This document shows, piece after piece, positions 52,350 through 63,720 of a stretch of 64,000 nt of DNA (position 1 is its first letter; each line of letters opens with the position of its first letter). The DNA comes from Coenobita brevimanus (taxonomy: Eukaryota; Arthropoda; Malacostraca; Decapoda; Coenobitidae): the NCBI GenBank assembly GCA_032717465.1, contig CM064670.1, forward strand, positions 14,786,431 through 14,850,430, read 5' to 3'. Position numbers and translations under genes: made by a program. The notes under the pieces were generated by a model. That model saw nothing but the letters and a program-made list of their open reading frames with translations, was not told the DNA's origin and searched no databases.

Positions 52350-54202
52350 CTTCTCTACTGAATGCTGAAAGTCCCCCGGTCAACGTGAATTGTGTTTCCG
52401 CATGGCCACTCGGCGTCTAACAGACCGTAAGCCATGAGTAAATGAACGGTAAAAGCACCCATCCGCCTCATGACAGAAGGGGAAGAATCCTGCCCATCAT
52501 CAGCTTCCAAAGCCTGCTCAGACGGACGCATAGAGGCACTGTCTAGGAGCAGAGTGCTTTCAACTTGTCGCGAGCAATACCAAGGACCTCCGTTTGATAA
52601 AGGATAACCTCCTCGATGAAATGTCTGTGGAACCAGTCTCTGAAGATCCTGGCAGTAAACCAGGCCTTCACAAAATGGTACCACATAACAGGCAGGCTAT
52701 CCATCGACCCACGGAGAAAATGTGGTTATTTTGCATGCCCAACAGTAGCAGGTTTGAGGTAGTGCATCCCGTTAGCATTAGCACAATATAAAAAAGGGAC
52801 ACGTTGTTTGGATAACTTGCAACCAGGCACAGTCTTCTCCTTCTCCTCTGCAAGGGTGTTGGAGGGCAATGAGCAGTTGAACAGACCAGATTCGTCGGCA
52901 TTATAGACTTGACCAATGGCAAGGCTCTCGTCCTTCATCAGGAACTGCACATTCTAGTGAAACACGTTTACAACCTCCACTGCTGCATCCAAGGCCTTGC
53001 CACGTGCCTTACAACCTGTAAGTCCACAGCAAAGCTTGACGCAAAAGAGCCATCCTTCAGAAGCCCTGAAGTCGTGTACACTGTGCAGGTGTGCAAACTT
53101 CTCGGCTGCAGCCTTCACCTCGGTCCACGCACAAGTACAGTACAATGCCAGCACGTTGCTGGCGAAAGCACAACAAAGTCGACAAGTCGATAACAGTATG
53201 CTGGGCCTGGGCCATTACCTTCCTGTTGCCCCTATGTGTGCTTTCACAGAAGTCCTGTCCATACTGCATAAGCTTGTCCTGTGACTTCTTAACCCGCCCC
53301 TTCCCGACCACTTTTTGACCACTGGTACCCCCCAATCCCGACCATTTTTCGACCCTTTTTTTTTTTTTTGCTAAAACTTTCGCTTTTAGTGAGAAACATC
53401 GATAATTCATAGAGAAATCGCTCACCTGAGGTTTAAAATACTCATTACAGGTAGGAGAGCCTCCTTACCTTACTGGGTTTTCTATCAGGCTGGCACCAGA
53501 GAAAACGAGTTCTATGGGAGGATAACTATTTCACACCATTCATAAACGGTATTTATTTATTTACTGTTACGAATTTATATGTAGTACAAGAGTATATTGG
53601 TTTTCAAGCAGTAATATAGGCATTATAAGCATTGTTTCACTCACTAATACCTGACCTTTTTTTGCCACATTACCTGATCATCATTTCTAACTGTTTCTTC
53701 CTCTAATGCTATGTAAAGTTTGTCCTCCACATTGTCATTGATTGGGGAATCACTCTGGCCATGAATTTCAAACCGTGGCATGACATGGCTATACTGGCCA
53801 GGTCACTGATAACAGGTGAATTGCTGAGAAAAGGGCATGCAGGGGGGGGAGGAGGTCATGCTGGGTAAGGCATTGTCTCTGCCTGGCATCTTGTTGAGGA
53901 AGGTGTCCCGTGTATACGTACCAAAAATGACTCGCGAAAATTGAAAATTGTGGAAATTATGAACCTTGCAATTGCAGGACGTTGAAATACGTCCTCGGGA
54001 TTAGCTGACAAAACGTGAGGACGTGGAAGTAAGTCCTCGGGACGGCGCGGGTTAATATCAAACAATGTTGAAAGGGCTAGATCATATTTCCACAGCATGC
54101 GTCCTCTGGTGCAGCCTGTGTAAAACCTTGTTCAATATTTCATGCCTCTTCTCCAGTCAAAACCTTCCTCTTCCACTTCTCAATTGGTGCTGGGGCCATC
54201 AT
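52350..54202 (-). pseudogene. Tigger/jerky-like transposase, split and frameshifted
   Basis: The likely start is the ATG pair at 54202-54197, MMAPAPIEKWKRKVLTGEEA followed by a stop, the opening of the CENP-B-like DNA-binding domain. After the insert at 53293-54051 it continues with KKSQDKLMQYGQDFCESTHR, then (frameshift) FRASEGWLF in the second helix-turn-helix, and VYNADESGLFNCSLPSNTLA, KQRVPFLYCANANGMHYLKP, the first Asp of the DDE catalytic domain. LLLDSASMRPSEQALEADD further on fits the second Asp region. Several stops and frame changes make it inactive. This enzyme cuts at its own terminal repeats and inserts at TA. Confidence 0.85.
53293..54051. mobile_element. piggyBac-like MITE inside the Tigger transposase
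   Basis: TTAA at 53289-53292 and 54052-54055. Inner ends CCCGCCCCTTCCCGACC and, as complement of the right end, CCCGCGCCGTCCCGAGG match at 14 of 17 positions. It has no transposase. The frame of the Tigger transposase resumes across it. Confidence 0.85.
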
Positions 54203-55216
54203 CACACACACAAGAATACAGCAGAGGAGGGCCACAACCTGACGAAGGTAGGGGACCACCACAAACGCAACTGCATTCAGACCCAGACTTGCAAGCGTTA
54301 CCGCTCATGAGGAAGACAAAGGCGGGAACTGAGGTGGAGGCTTGTAGGCCGGCATGCAGTACAGCACTGCCATATCGCACCCCATGCTTGCCTCCAAGCA
54401 CGGAGGAAGCAAAACACAGCAAACTGACATCTGCATACAAGGTTCACTTCCACTTGCCTACGCAAACAACAGTGAATGACCAGTACATCACTGCCTCAGG
54501 CAGATTACGACTAATGCGGCCTGCAAGGTGACTCTGACCATTTAGTAGGGACGTCAACAGGCGCGCATGGTGGGGGATTTCGCACTAATCCCGGAGGCCG
54601 GGGGACTCCCGCCATTCAGTGTAGAGGTGGACGGGCACTTTTACCGTACATTTACTCGTGGCTTGTGGTCTGTCAGACATACGGTGGCCATTCAGAAACA
54701 CAACTCCTGGTGATTGGGTGACTTTGGACGTTTGGTAGAGAGGCAGGACGGCTGCTGTCAGCGGACAAGTACTCGTAGAGTGCGGTCTCTGTTCGATGCA
54801 TGTTGGCAGTTGGGAAAGACTTAGCCCAGTGGCTGCGCAACTTTGGAGGTTCGGAAGGGATGCATACAGGCATTTTGACACTATTTGTGGGTTTGTGGGT
54901 TACGCGATCAGTATTACTCGGGTGCTGGAGGTTCGTTAGGAGTGATGGGACCAGCGTGCAAGTTTGGCCATTTAGTACAGGGGAGGATGGACATTTCAGC
55001 TCAGTTGTGGATTACGGCCATTTCACGATTAGAGACCAGCAGCCACAATACTGAATGTCTGAACATTCTGGCTGGCTGGCCGAAACTCTTGGGGACTTTT
55101 ACATCCGAATACTGTAATAGCAAGAAAATTCGGATGATGGTTTAATAGAGCTAAGGTCCAGTATCCGGATAATGAACAGGTCCGGATACTGCACGTCCAG
55201 ATAAATGAGGGATTAT

Positions 55217-55220
<4 letters not shown>

Positions 55221-55251
<31 letters not shown>

Positions 55252-58200
55252 TTACCTATTTGTATTTACCTATTTGTAGTATACAGGAATTGAGCAATGC
55301 TCGTGTTGTCCTGTCTCCATATCCACATTTATCAAGTCTACCTTTACACACATGAATGTTTTTCTCATGCACCACCTCTTTGTCTAAGTCATTCCAAATA
55401 TTTAAGAATATACCTAATTGTGATATACACGGAATGTACTATGCTCGTGGGTTTCCGTCGCTGTTTCTCAATAAGTCGAATTTAACTTTAAACTCGTTTA
55501 TGTTTTTAGACTGGACGATCTCTTTGTCCAGGCTATTCCATAAGTCTATACTTCTGTAAGGAAAGCTATATTTCTTGATATCCTTCAAGCAGCTTGACTT
55601 TTTCAATTTCATTCCATGTCCTCTTGTTGCTCTCTTATCCCATACAAACAGATCTTCTTTGTCAATTTTATCTACTCCCACCATGGTCCTGAACACCGCA
55701 ATCATGTCTCCCCTCTTTCTCCTTTCCTCTAACGAAGGCAAATCCAGTTTTTCCAGCCTCTCTCTGTATGACAGGTCTGTCAGACTGGGGACCATCTTGG
55801 TTGCTGTTCTTTGTATTCTCTCAATCTTGTTTATATCTTTCTTTTTGTGTGGGGACCACACTACCGCTGCATATTCTAACCTGGGGCGGATCATGGCCAC
55901 TATCAATTTTTTCATCATTTCCTCATCCATATAATGAAATGCTACTCTTATGTTAGTCAAGAGCTTATAAGTCTCTCCAACTATCTTGTTAATGTGCTTT
56001 TCTGGTGACAAACTATCTTGGACCAGCACTCCCAAATCTTTCTCTTCTCTCCTTTTTGTGATTAATTCATTACCCAAAAAATAATTCAGTGATGGTCTCC
56101 TGGTACTTTTACCCATTTCCAATATTTTACATTTCTTTACATTAAATTTCATTTCCCACGTCCGGCTCCAATTGTGTATCCTATCCAAATCCTCCTGCAG
56201 TATTTTACAATCCTCCTCAACCTCTATCTTCCTCAAGATCTTTACATCATCAGCAAACAGACTCGCATAACTGTTCACTCCATCTACCATATCATTTACA
56301 TAAATCAGGAACATTACTGGCGCCAACACTGAGCCTTGAGGGACTCCACTTGTTACTTCCCTCCATCCAGACATCTTTTCCTTTATTACTGTCCTCATTT
56401 GTCTGTCTCTCAAAAAGTCTCTCATCCATTCCAGAAGTTTCCCCTTTAGTCCTCCTATATATTCTAGTTTCCACATTAGTCTTTTATGAGGTACCTTGTC
56501 AAAGGCCTTCTCTAAGTCTAAGTACACACAATCCACCCAACCATCTCTCTCCTGTACCACATCAATCGCTCTTGAGTAAAAGCTCAACAAGTTTGAAACA
56601 CATGACCTTCCACTTCTGAATCCAAACTGACATTCAGCCAAAATATTCATCTCTTCCAGATATTTTATCCATCTGTCTTTCAGGATTCTCTCACACAATT
56701 TTGCGACCATGCTGGTTAGAGACACTGGTCTATAATTCAGGGGTTCTTCCCTGTTTCCTCCCTTGTAAATTGGTACCACATTTGCCCTCTTCCATTCCTT
56801 TGGCACTTTCCCCTCTTCCAGTGAGCATACAATTAAACTGTGAATTTTATCCGCCAGTTGTTCTCTGCATTCCTTCAGTACCCAATTAGAAATTCCATCA
56901 GGTCCTGGGGCTTTCCTTACATCTTGAGTTTCCAGTAATTTATACACTTCCTGCACCTCCACTTTTATATCTTTCATCACCGGAACATTTCTAATCACTC
57001 CCTCCCCTTCCACAAGCTCCTTTTCTTTAGTGAAAACTGACTGGAAACGTTTGTTCATTATTTCTGCTTGCATTGCCGCATCATTAAAGACCTCTCCATC
57101 TACTTTCAGCTTGGTGATTCCTTCCTTTTGTTTCAGTTTGCCATTAACAAATCTATAAAACAGTTTGGGTTCATCCTTGCATTTGTCAATTATACCTTTT
57201 TCAAAATTCCTTTCTTCTTCCCTACGTATTCTTGTGTATTCGTTTCTTGTTCTTTTATATTCTTCCTTTGTTCTGTCGTTACCTCTCTTTCTCCAATTGT
57301 TCCACGCCTTATCTCTCTCTTTTTTGGCTATCATACACCTTCTATTAAACCACTCCTTTTTCCTGTTTTCTTTCCCTCTTACTCTTGGTACAAATTTTTC
57401 CACTCCCAAATTATAGAGGTCTAGAAAGATATCCCACTTCCTCTGTATCTCTCTTGTTTCTCTGAATTTTCTCCAATCCGCATTTTCAAAAAAGTTTCTC
57501 AATCCTGTAAAATTTGCTTTGCCAAAGTTGTATCTTCCCTGTCTATGAAGCTCGTCTCTTGGCTCGACGTTTCCTATTAACATCTGGAACTCAATGACCA
57601 CGTGATCACTTTTTCCCAAAGGACAGAGATATTCCAATGATTCTATTACATCAGGTTCTTTGGTGAACAGTAAATCTAACCTTGCTGGTGTGTCCTCACC
57701 TCGAAACCGTGTCTCTTCTTTGACCCACTGCGTCATCACATTATTCATTATTATATTTAATAACATAGTACCCCACGAATCCTCACCGCCTCCCGAGTAC
57801 CATTCCTCCCAGTTCACCTCTTTACAATTAAAGTCACCCACCAAAATTATATTATTGCTTTTCTCAATTATTTTTTGCAAGTAGCTAGCCATATCTGACA
57901 ACATCTCATGGTATTCGTCATCCTTCCATGCTCTCGTCTTTGGGGGAACATACACTACCGCCATATCTATCTTAACATTCTCTCCAGTTTCTAATTTCAT
58001 ATATATCACTTCAGCCCTGCCTTCTCCCATTTCCACAGTATCTACATTTATGTTGTTCTTCACTGCTATCATCACTCCTCCTCCCTTTTTTTCTTTTCTG
58101 TCTTTTCTCCACAGTTTGTATTTACCATCTCCCAAATGAACATCAATATCTTCTCTTAATTTGGTCTCTACAAAGCACATGACATCAGGTTCATGTTCTC

Positions 58201-59460
58201 TCAAGAAATCATTAATTTCGATCCTTGTCGATATGAAACCATCAACATTAGTATATATCACCTTCAAATTATTTTTGACATTATTAATACCCTCTTCTCT
58301 CCTACTCTCTGTCCGTACCACTTCCTCAACTTCTGATCTTTCACAACCATCCCTCCTAATTTCCTTCACTTCTATTTCCTTAAATACCATTTCCTTACTT
58401 TCATATCCAATACTCTCCAAAAAAGTATTACGTTCTTCCTCTGTCCTCTTATCATTTTTTTCCTTTACTTCTTCCTTTAATGATTTTAAAGCTTCTCTTT
58501 CTTCTTCATTCAGATCTTTTCTTATTATAATATTTTCCATCCCCGCCTCTTTGCTTAATTTCCAGGTCACTTTAAGTATCTCATTTATTACACTTTCTGA
58601 TGTAAACTTGACTCTCATTGGTCTTGTTTCCCCTTTCTTATAAGGCCCTATCCTCCTTACTTCCTCAATTTCTTTTACCCACTTGTTTCCTTCGGGGTCA
58701 ATCTTGCCTAATATTCCTCTCACCATGTTCGTGTCTCTCTCGAGTCTTGCGAACCTAACCTTTTCTTCCTCTTCCCTGTTTCCAAATACTATCACACATC
58801 TGTTCCTTTCTACAGTTTCTCTCACTATTTTCTCTTTTTTCTTCAGTATTTTCACTACATTTTCTTCCATTTCTTTCTTGTTCATTTCCCTTTCTTCCTG
58901 GATGATCTCTCTTAAGCTGACCACTTCTTTCTGTTCTTCCTCTACGTGTGCCCACTTTGCCTTGTGTTCTTCTAGTACATTACTCACCTTCTCCGTTTTA
59001 TTGGTACTCTCTTCAAGTTTCCTCCTCAGTTCAACATTTTCCCGCTTCAAATTCTTTATCTCTTCATTGGCTGTTTCGTTGGACTGGATTAGACTCTGTA
59101 TGGTGGTTTCCGTATTTCCTGACACATCCTTTATCACTAGATTCTCTACTTTTTTTTCGAGTTCACTAATCCTCATAATTAATGTTTTCACTAGGTCCAT
59201 GACATTAGTATTAGCATCAAATCCTTGAAATTCCATTCCCTAATTGTTTACATTTTCGGCCATCTTTAACGTACCGATCAAGTACCTAAACAGCTGTTAC
59301 CAATAAGCCACAAACATTCATGTATACTATTGCCAACAAATCTTTACATTTTTGGTAGTCTACCAACTTTCATTATTTTAAATTTAAAGAAAGACCCTAG
59401 GAGACAGGACAGACAAAATTCCTGAAACTACTCAAGGTCAGGAGCGATGCCTGGGACGTC
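55221..59460 (-). mobile_element. LINE F, CR1-like, near full length
   Basis: The 3' end on the minus strand is two copies of ACAAATAGGTAAATAC followed by a (CA)n run that abuts the Tigger end at 55218. The body is one long ORF. About 200 bases of leader precede it, up to the 3' tail of LINE B copy 2. No internal insertions are visible. Confidence 0.85.
55439..59236 (-). CDS. LINE F polyprotein: coiled coil, ORF1-like domain, endonuclease, RT
   Basis: An uninterrupted 1265-codon frame. Residues 15-135 are a coiled coil (ISELEKKVENLV and following heptads). Residues 140-265 (RCVIVFGNREEEEKV, EVRRIGPYKKGETRPMRVKF, IRKDLNEEEREALKSLKEEV) resemble the RRM-like RNA-binding domain of LINE ORF1 proteins. 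Residues 320-550 are an apurinic-type endonuclease (VIYTNVDGF, CFVETKLRED, IILVGDFNCKEVNWE, ARLDLLF, GKSDHVVIEF). Residues 775-1050 are the RT: YLDLEKAFDKVPH (906-918), [14 protein letters not shown] (963-976), SLFADDVKIL (992-1001). The CR1-type C-terminal part follows (RIQRTATKMVPSLTDLSYRE). All catalytic residues are present. Upstream, an in-frame ATG at 59263 (MAENVNN) is cut off by TAG at 59242-59240, so the true start may be that one with a Gln codon lost, leaving Met at 59236 as fallback. Confidence 0.93.
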   Translation of the reverse strand: MEFQGFDANTNVMDLVKTLIMRISELEKKVENLVIKDVSGNTETTIQSLIQSNETANEEIKNLKRENVELRRKLEESTNKTEKVSNVLEEHKAKWAHVEEEQKEVVSLREIIQEEREMNKKEMEENVVKILKKKEKIVRETVERNRCVIVFGNREEEEKVRFARLERDTNMVRGILGKIDPEGNKWVKEIEEVRRIGPYKKGETRPMRVKFTSESVINEILKVTWKLSKEAGMENIIIRKDLNEEEREALKSLKEEVKEKNDKRTEEERNTFLESIGYESKEMVFKEIEVKEIRRDGCERSEVEEVVRTESRREEGINNVKNNLKVIYTNVDGFISTRIEINDFLREHEPDVMCFVETKLREDIDVHLGDGKYKLWRKDRKEKKGGGVMIAVKNNINVDTVEMGEGRAEVIYMKLETGENVKIDMAVVYVPPKTRAWKDDEYHEMLSDMASYLQKIIEKSNNIILVGDFNCKEVNWEEWYSGGGEDSWGTMLLNIIMNNVMTQWVKEETRFRGEDTPARLDLLFTKEPDVIESLEYLCPLGKSDHVVIEFQMLIGNVEPRDELHRQGRYNFGKANFTGLRNFFENADWRKFRETREIQRKWDIFLDLYNLGVEKFVPRVRGKENRKKEWFNRRCMIAKKERDKAWNNWRKRGNDRTKEEYKRTRNEYTRIRREEERNFEKGIIDKCKDEPKLFYRFVNGKLKQKEGITKLKVDGEVFNDAAMQAEIMNKRFQSVFTKEKELVEGEGVIRNVPVMKDIKVEVQEVYKLLETQDVRKAPGPDGISNWVLKECREQLADKIHSLIVCSLEEGKVPKEWKRANVVPIYKGGNREEPLNYRPVSLTSMVAKLCERILKDRWIKYLEEMNILAECQFGFRSGRSCVSNLLSFYSRAIDVVQERDGWVDCVYLDLEKAFDKVPHKRLMWKLEYIGGLKGKLLEWMRDFLRDRQMRTVIKEKMSGWREVTSGVPQGSVLAPVMFLIYVNDMVDGVNSYASLFADDVKILRKIEVEEDCKILQEDLDRIHNWSRTWEMKFNVKKCKILEMGKSTRRPSLNYFLGNELITKRREEKDLGVLVQDSLSPEKHINKIVGETYKLLTNIRVAFHYMDEEMMKKLIVAMIRPRLEYAAVVWSPHKKKDINKIERIQRTATKMVPSLTDLSYRERLEKLDLPSLEERRKRGDMIAVFRTMVGVDKIDKEDLFVWDKRATRGHGMKLKKSSCLKDIKKYSFPYRSIDLWNSLDKEIVQSKNINEFKVKFDLLRNSDGNPRA

Positions 59461-59476
59461 CTCTCTCTCCGGCTGT

Positions 59477-62120
59477 TCGTGTGTGTGTGTGTGTGTGTGT
59501 GTGTGCTTACCTTATTGTGTCTTTACAGGAATGAGTCAAGCTCGTACTGTCCCATGTCTTAAACCATTTTTATCGTATATATCCTTAAATTTGGCACACA
59601 CTATTTCATTCAGTAGTGCATTCCACTGATGAACTGCCCTATCTGGGAAACTGAATTTCCTTACGTCTTTATCACCTTTCTTTTTAAGCAGCTTTTTGCA
59701 GTGTCCTCTTGCTGATGCATCCCCATAGGTTATGTAATCATTTATGTCTATTTTCTCCTCCCCTGATATGCATTTATATAGCATAATCATGTCATCTCTT
59801 TTCCTTCCCTCCTGTAGTGTAGGCAGATTCAGTTTTTCTAGGCTTTCTTCGTAGCTTAGATCCCTTAAGCTTGGTACCCATCATGTAGCGGCCCTTTGAA
59901 CTTTCTCAATCTTATCTGTGTGTTTTTTGACATGAGGACTCCAGACTACTGATGCATACTCCAGGGTTGGTCTAATGAATGATGTTATTATCTTCCTTAA
60001 CATGTCTTCATTTATGTATGTAAATGTTATTATCATGTTTGTAAGCAGTGTATGCATGCTACGTACCTTCTCACTGATGTGGTCAGCCAGAGATAGTCTG
60101 TTATTAATAATCACACTGAGATCCTTCTCTCTTTCTGATGTGTGTAGGGTTTTATTTCCTAACTTATAATCCCAATTAGGTCTTTTTCCACTTTTACCAA
60201 ACTTGATTACATGACACCTGTCCACATTGAATTCCATTTGCCATGTATTGCTCCATTCATGAAGTTTACTTAATTCTTCTTGTAGCTCTTTACAAGAGTC
60301 TGCATTAGTAATTGTCCTTTGTATTTTTGCATCACCAGCAAACATATTTAGATACCTTTCATTTCCAATGTTGTTATCTGTGTCATTTATATACACTAAA
60401 AACATGATTGGTGCCAGCACTGAGCCCTGTGGAACTCCACTAGTCACTTCCCACCATGATGAGTTATTTCCCCTTAGTACTGTTCTCATTTCTCTTTTGA
60501 GAAAATCTTGCATCCAACAATACGGTTTGCCTCGGATTCCTCCTTGATGGTACAGTTTCCATAAAAGTCTTTGGTGCGGTACTCCGTCAAATGTTTTCTT
60601 GAAATCTAAATAGATACTGTCCACCCATCCTTCACTTTTATGTAATGTTTCTGTTACTCTATCATAGTAGCTCAACAAATTAGTAACATAGGATTTTCCT
60701 TTCCTGAAACCAAACTGTCTTTCTGTTATCATATTGTGTTCTTCTAGATGATTTACCAAAACTTTTCTGATCAGCTTTTCTAACACCTTGCTTACAACAC
60801 TGGTTAGTGATATTGGTCGGTAGTTGAGTGGATTATGTCTATTCCCTTTCTTGAATAAGGGAAAAATGTTTGCCTTCTTCCAACTACAGTATCAGGTAGT
60901 TTGCCATCTCAGGGATTTCTTGAAAATTAAAAATAATTGTTTACTTAACTCCTTTACACATTCATGTAGCACCCAACATGAAATTTCATCAGGATCATTT
61001 GCTTTTCCTTTGTTAAATTTACTTAACTCCTCCTGTATTTCTTTTTCTAATATTTGTATATCTGGTAATATGTGTGGGCATGCATGTTCCATATCATCCC
61101 CCTGAAAATTATTTTCTTCTGCAAAAACTGATTGGAAATTCTTATTTAATGCTTCACAAATATCCATCTCTTGTGCATAGGTGATCCCCTCATCTGTAAT
61201 GGATTGTATTTTATCTTTTACTTTGGTGTTGCTTCTGATGTAGCTGTATAATAGCTTTGATTGATCACTACTTTTATTTATGATATCCTCCTCAAACTGT
61301 TTTGGGGCTTCCCTCCTTATTCTTGTATAACCGTTTCTTGCCTGTTTATCGTTGTTATATGCCCTCTCACTATTGTGTCTTCTGTATCTATTCCACAACA
61401 AATCTCTTTTTTCTTTTGATTTTTTACATTCTGTATTAAACCATTTCTGTATTTTCTTTTCTGCTTCTTTGTGCTATGGGATGTACTTCTGGACTCCTAT
61501 TTCATAACATTCACAGAATTTTTTATATATAGCATTTAAATCTTGTCCTCTAAGCTCCTTTTCCCAATCTATTTCTAAGAAGTACTTCTTTAGGTTATGA
61601 TACTTTCCCTTTTTATAGTTTAGGCTCTTTTTGTAACTTTCATTGCTGTTAACTATGTCATATGCAATCCTGAAGTTGCAATTTAGTACTGCATGGTCGC
61701 TTTTGCCAAATGGAGGGTGACACATTAAATTGTCAATATCATTTTTTTGCCTAGTAAATATAAGATCTAGCATTGAGGGTACAACGAGTCCTCTTTTTCT
61801 GGTGCTTTCCCTTACATGTTGCGTTAGGAAAAGCTCCTGCACGAGATCCAGGAGCTTTTGGTCCCAACAGCTTTCTAGGCTTATTATATATATGGTTCCA
61901 ATTTATATTTGTATTAAAATTTCCAGTTAGTATAATTTTTTCCAATTTCTCTTCCATTCTATGTAGTAATGCTCTTAAACTCTGAATAGTAATCTCTGCC
62001 AGATCCTCATATTTGCCTCTTTTCATGTGTTTGATCTGGGTGGCATGTACAAATAGGCTACAATTACTTTCCCTTCAGATGTATTGATCTCTTCTGCAAT
62101 CAGTTCTACTTTTGAGGGTG
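59477..62120 (-). mobile_element. LINE B copy 2, CR1-like, 5' truncated
   Basis: It ends in a (CA)n run (59477-59504 as TG on the plus strand) next to GAGCTTGACTCATTCCTGTA on the minus strand. It runs uninterrupted to about 62120, in the endonuclease, where a (GTGT)/(GCGC) repeat begins. It serves as the reference for the split copy 1. Confidence 0.9.
59536..62026 (-). pseudogene. LINE B copy 2 endonuclease-RT
   Basis: In order from 62026: ILTGNFNTNINWNHIYNKPR (endonuclease core with D replaced by N), RLVVPSMLDLIFT-type and FGKSDHAVLNCNFRIAYDIV, linker RNGYTRIRREAPKQFEEDII, then KGKANDPDEISCWVLHECVK, MITERQFGFRKGKSYVTNLL, SIYLDFKKTFDGVPHQRLLW (motif A), [20 protein letters not shown] (motif B), LNMFAGDAKIQRTITNADSC (motif C: FAGD, so one catalytic Asp is lost), ERDLSVIINNRLSLADHISE-like thumb, and VRKFSFPDRAVHQWNALLNE at the end. 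At least four frame breaks. It is closely related to LINE F but a separate family. Confidence 0.88.
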
Positions 62121-62588
62121 TGTGTGTGTGCATGCGCGCGCTTCTGGTTTGGGTCCCAGGAACCCTTTAACATGTAAATATATGGTTCCTAAAATGTGTG
62201 ATCCTAATGAGCAGTGCTTTCTGGGTACAATATTCCTGCATTATGGGAGTGGGCACTGTACTTTTTTTTTGCACATGCTTACAAGCTTACATTGCATTCA
62301 TGGAGAAAAGTCTAAAGAACATTTTTATTCTAACAACATGGACGAACACTTCATGAAAGCAGCAGGAATGTGAAAAACATGCATTAAATTCCTACAGCCT
62401 CCTGTCATGACATACACCAGTCATATCATACCACAATATTACAATGCACAAAGTTTTAATTCCAATTAAAATGATGCTCAGGCAAAATTTTCTGTTATGT
62501 AAAAATCAATGTATCCACAAAGTAACATTCTTCTACATTTATATGTGTTAAGACACTCAAACACTACCCAATTAATTACTAAATGCAC

Positions 62589-62623
<35 letters not shown>

Positions 62624-62760
62624 CACTCTCAAAACATGTAGCATAGCATAGTATATTAATAAAGAGGGGGAAAGCTGTTCAACATTTGTACATTACTATG
62701 CTCCATGATTAATTCTGAAAGCATAACTATAGAAAAAACAAGAGTTAATTATTTATATAT
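62121..62760. other. Unassigned sequence
   Basis: A GT/GC repeat at 62120-62142 and a (GA)n tract at 62590-62623. I recognise no gene or element. Confidence 0.45.
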
Positions 62761-63018
62761 ACGAGGAGTGATCAAAAAGTTTGATGAATGACACTGCTAA
62801 GTAGAAATGAGCAAGTATGTGAGGGTTGTTGGTGGTTGTTTCATTGTCCACTTTCCTAGCTGCCACCAGCCACCGGACGCCACAACAGCACAGGCCAGTG
62901 TGTTGTGGCAAGACATAGGATGAGGTCATGTCTGCCGCATCTGACACATTGGGGAAATGTTGCAGTTTGAGCAACATGCAGTATCCAGACACTTCTGTCA
63001 GGGAAAAACATTCCACTC

Positions 63019-63720
63019 GTGCCGCATCCACCTTATTCACCTGACTTGGCACCTTGTGACTTCTGGTTGTTCCCGAAACTGAAGCGCCAATAAAAGGGAT
63101 CTTTGTGCGCAGCATGTGTTAGGAGTGCAATACTGTATGGTAGTGAGACCTGGGCAGTAAAGGAAGAGGATATCTGCAGGCTTAAATGTACAGAAATGAC
63201 AATGATCAGGTGGATGTGCCGCGCGTCCCTGTGTGCAAGGCCTGGGGGGGGGGGCTGGGTTATTATGGAAGAATTGAGAGGTAAGATGGGACTGAAATGT
63301 ATTGGTGCAGTGATGAAAAGGGGTAGATTGAGGTGGTTTGGGCATATGGAGAGGATGCGGGATGATAATTGGGTGCAGAAAGTGAAAAGAATTTATATTG
63401 GGGGTGGGGTTGCGAGAGGCAGACCAAAAAAGATGTGGGATAAGGTCATTAATTGTGGCCTCAGGGTTAAGCGACTAAACAAGGAGGCTGCCATAAATTG
63501 AGCAGCATGAAGAGTCACCATTAGATGACCAAGGCCAACGCATGCAAACATGTTGAAATCTTAAAAAAAAAAAGAAAAACGAATGAAACGTTTTGAAATG
63601 ATTGAAGACATCCAATCCAAGACAACAAGCTTTCTGAAGGAGATCAAGAAGGAAGACTTCCAGCAATGTTTCAGGCAGTGGCAGAGATGGTGGAATAAGT
63701 GTGTGTGTGAGTGCAGGAGG
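63019..63720 (+). pseudogene. mariner transposase C-terminal remnant, split by LINE C
   Basis: At 63019-63090 a frame reads PHPPYSPDLAPCDFWLFPKL, the last catalytic block (DD34D type) of mariner transposases. After the LINE C insert, 63600-63710 reads IEDIQSKTTSFLKEIKKEDF and QQCFRQWQRWWNKCV, the mariner C terminus. The N-terminal DNA-binding part and the first catalytic Asp are absent, so the gene is dead. Confidence 0.87.
63097..63588 (+). mobile_element. LINE C copy 3, 3' fragment
   Basis: It encodes the LINE C C terminus: CAACVRSAILYGSETWAVKE, RWMCRASLCARPGGG, GRLRWFGHMERMRDDNWVQK, then an A-rich tail with AAAACG-like units (AAAACGAATGAAACG). It lies inside the mariner transposase. More diverged than copies 1 and 2. 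Confidence 0.88.

Larger units (their letters stand above)
51895..55218 (-). mobile_element. Tigger/jerky-like transposon, decayed autonomous copy
   Basis: Left end CAGTAGTCCCTCATTTAT and, as complement of the right end, CAATAATCCCTCATTTAT, are inverted over about 100 bases with TCCGGAC and GGCTCTATTA motifs. A TA follows at 55219-55220; the left TA appears mutated. It still holds a full-length but broken transposase, itself split by a piggyBac-like element. At about 2.6 kb without that insert, it is the largest Tigger here. Its ends resemble the MITE at 22257-22746. Confidence 0.88.
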
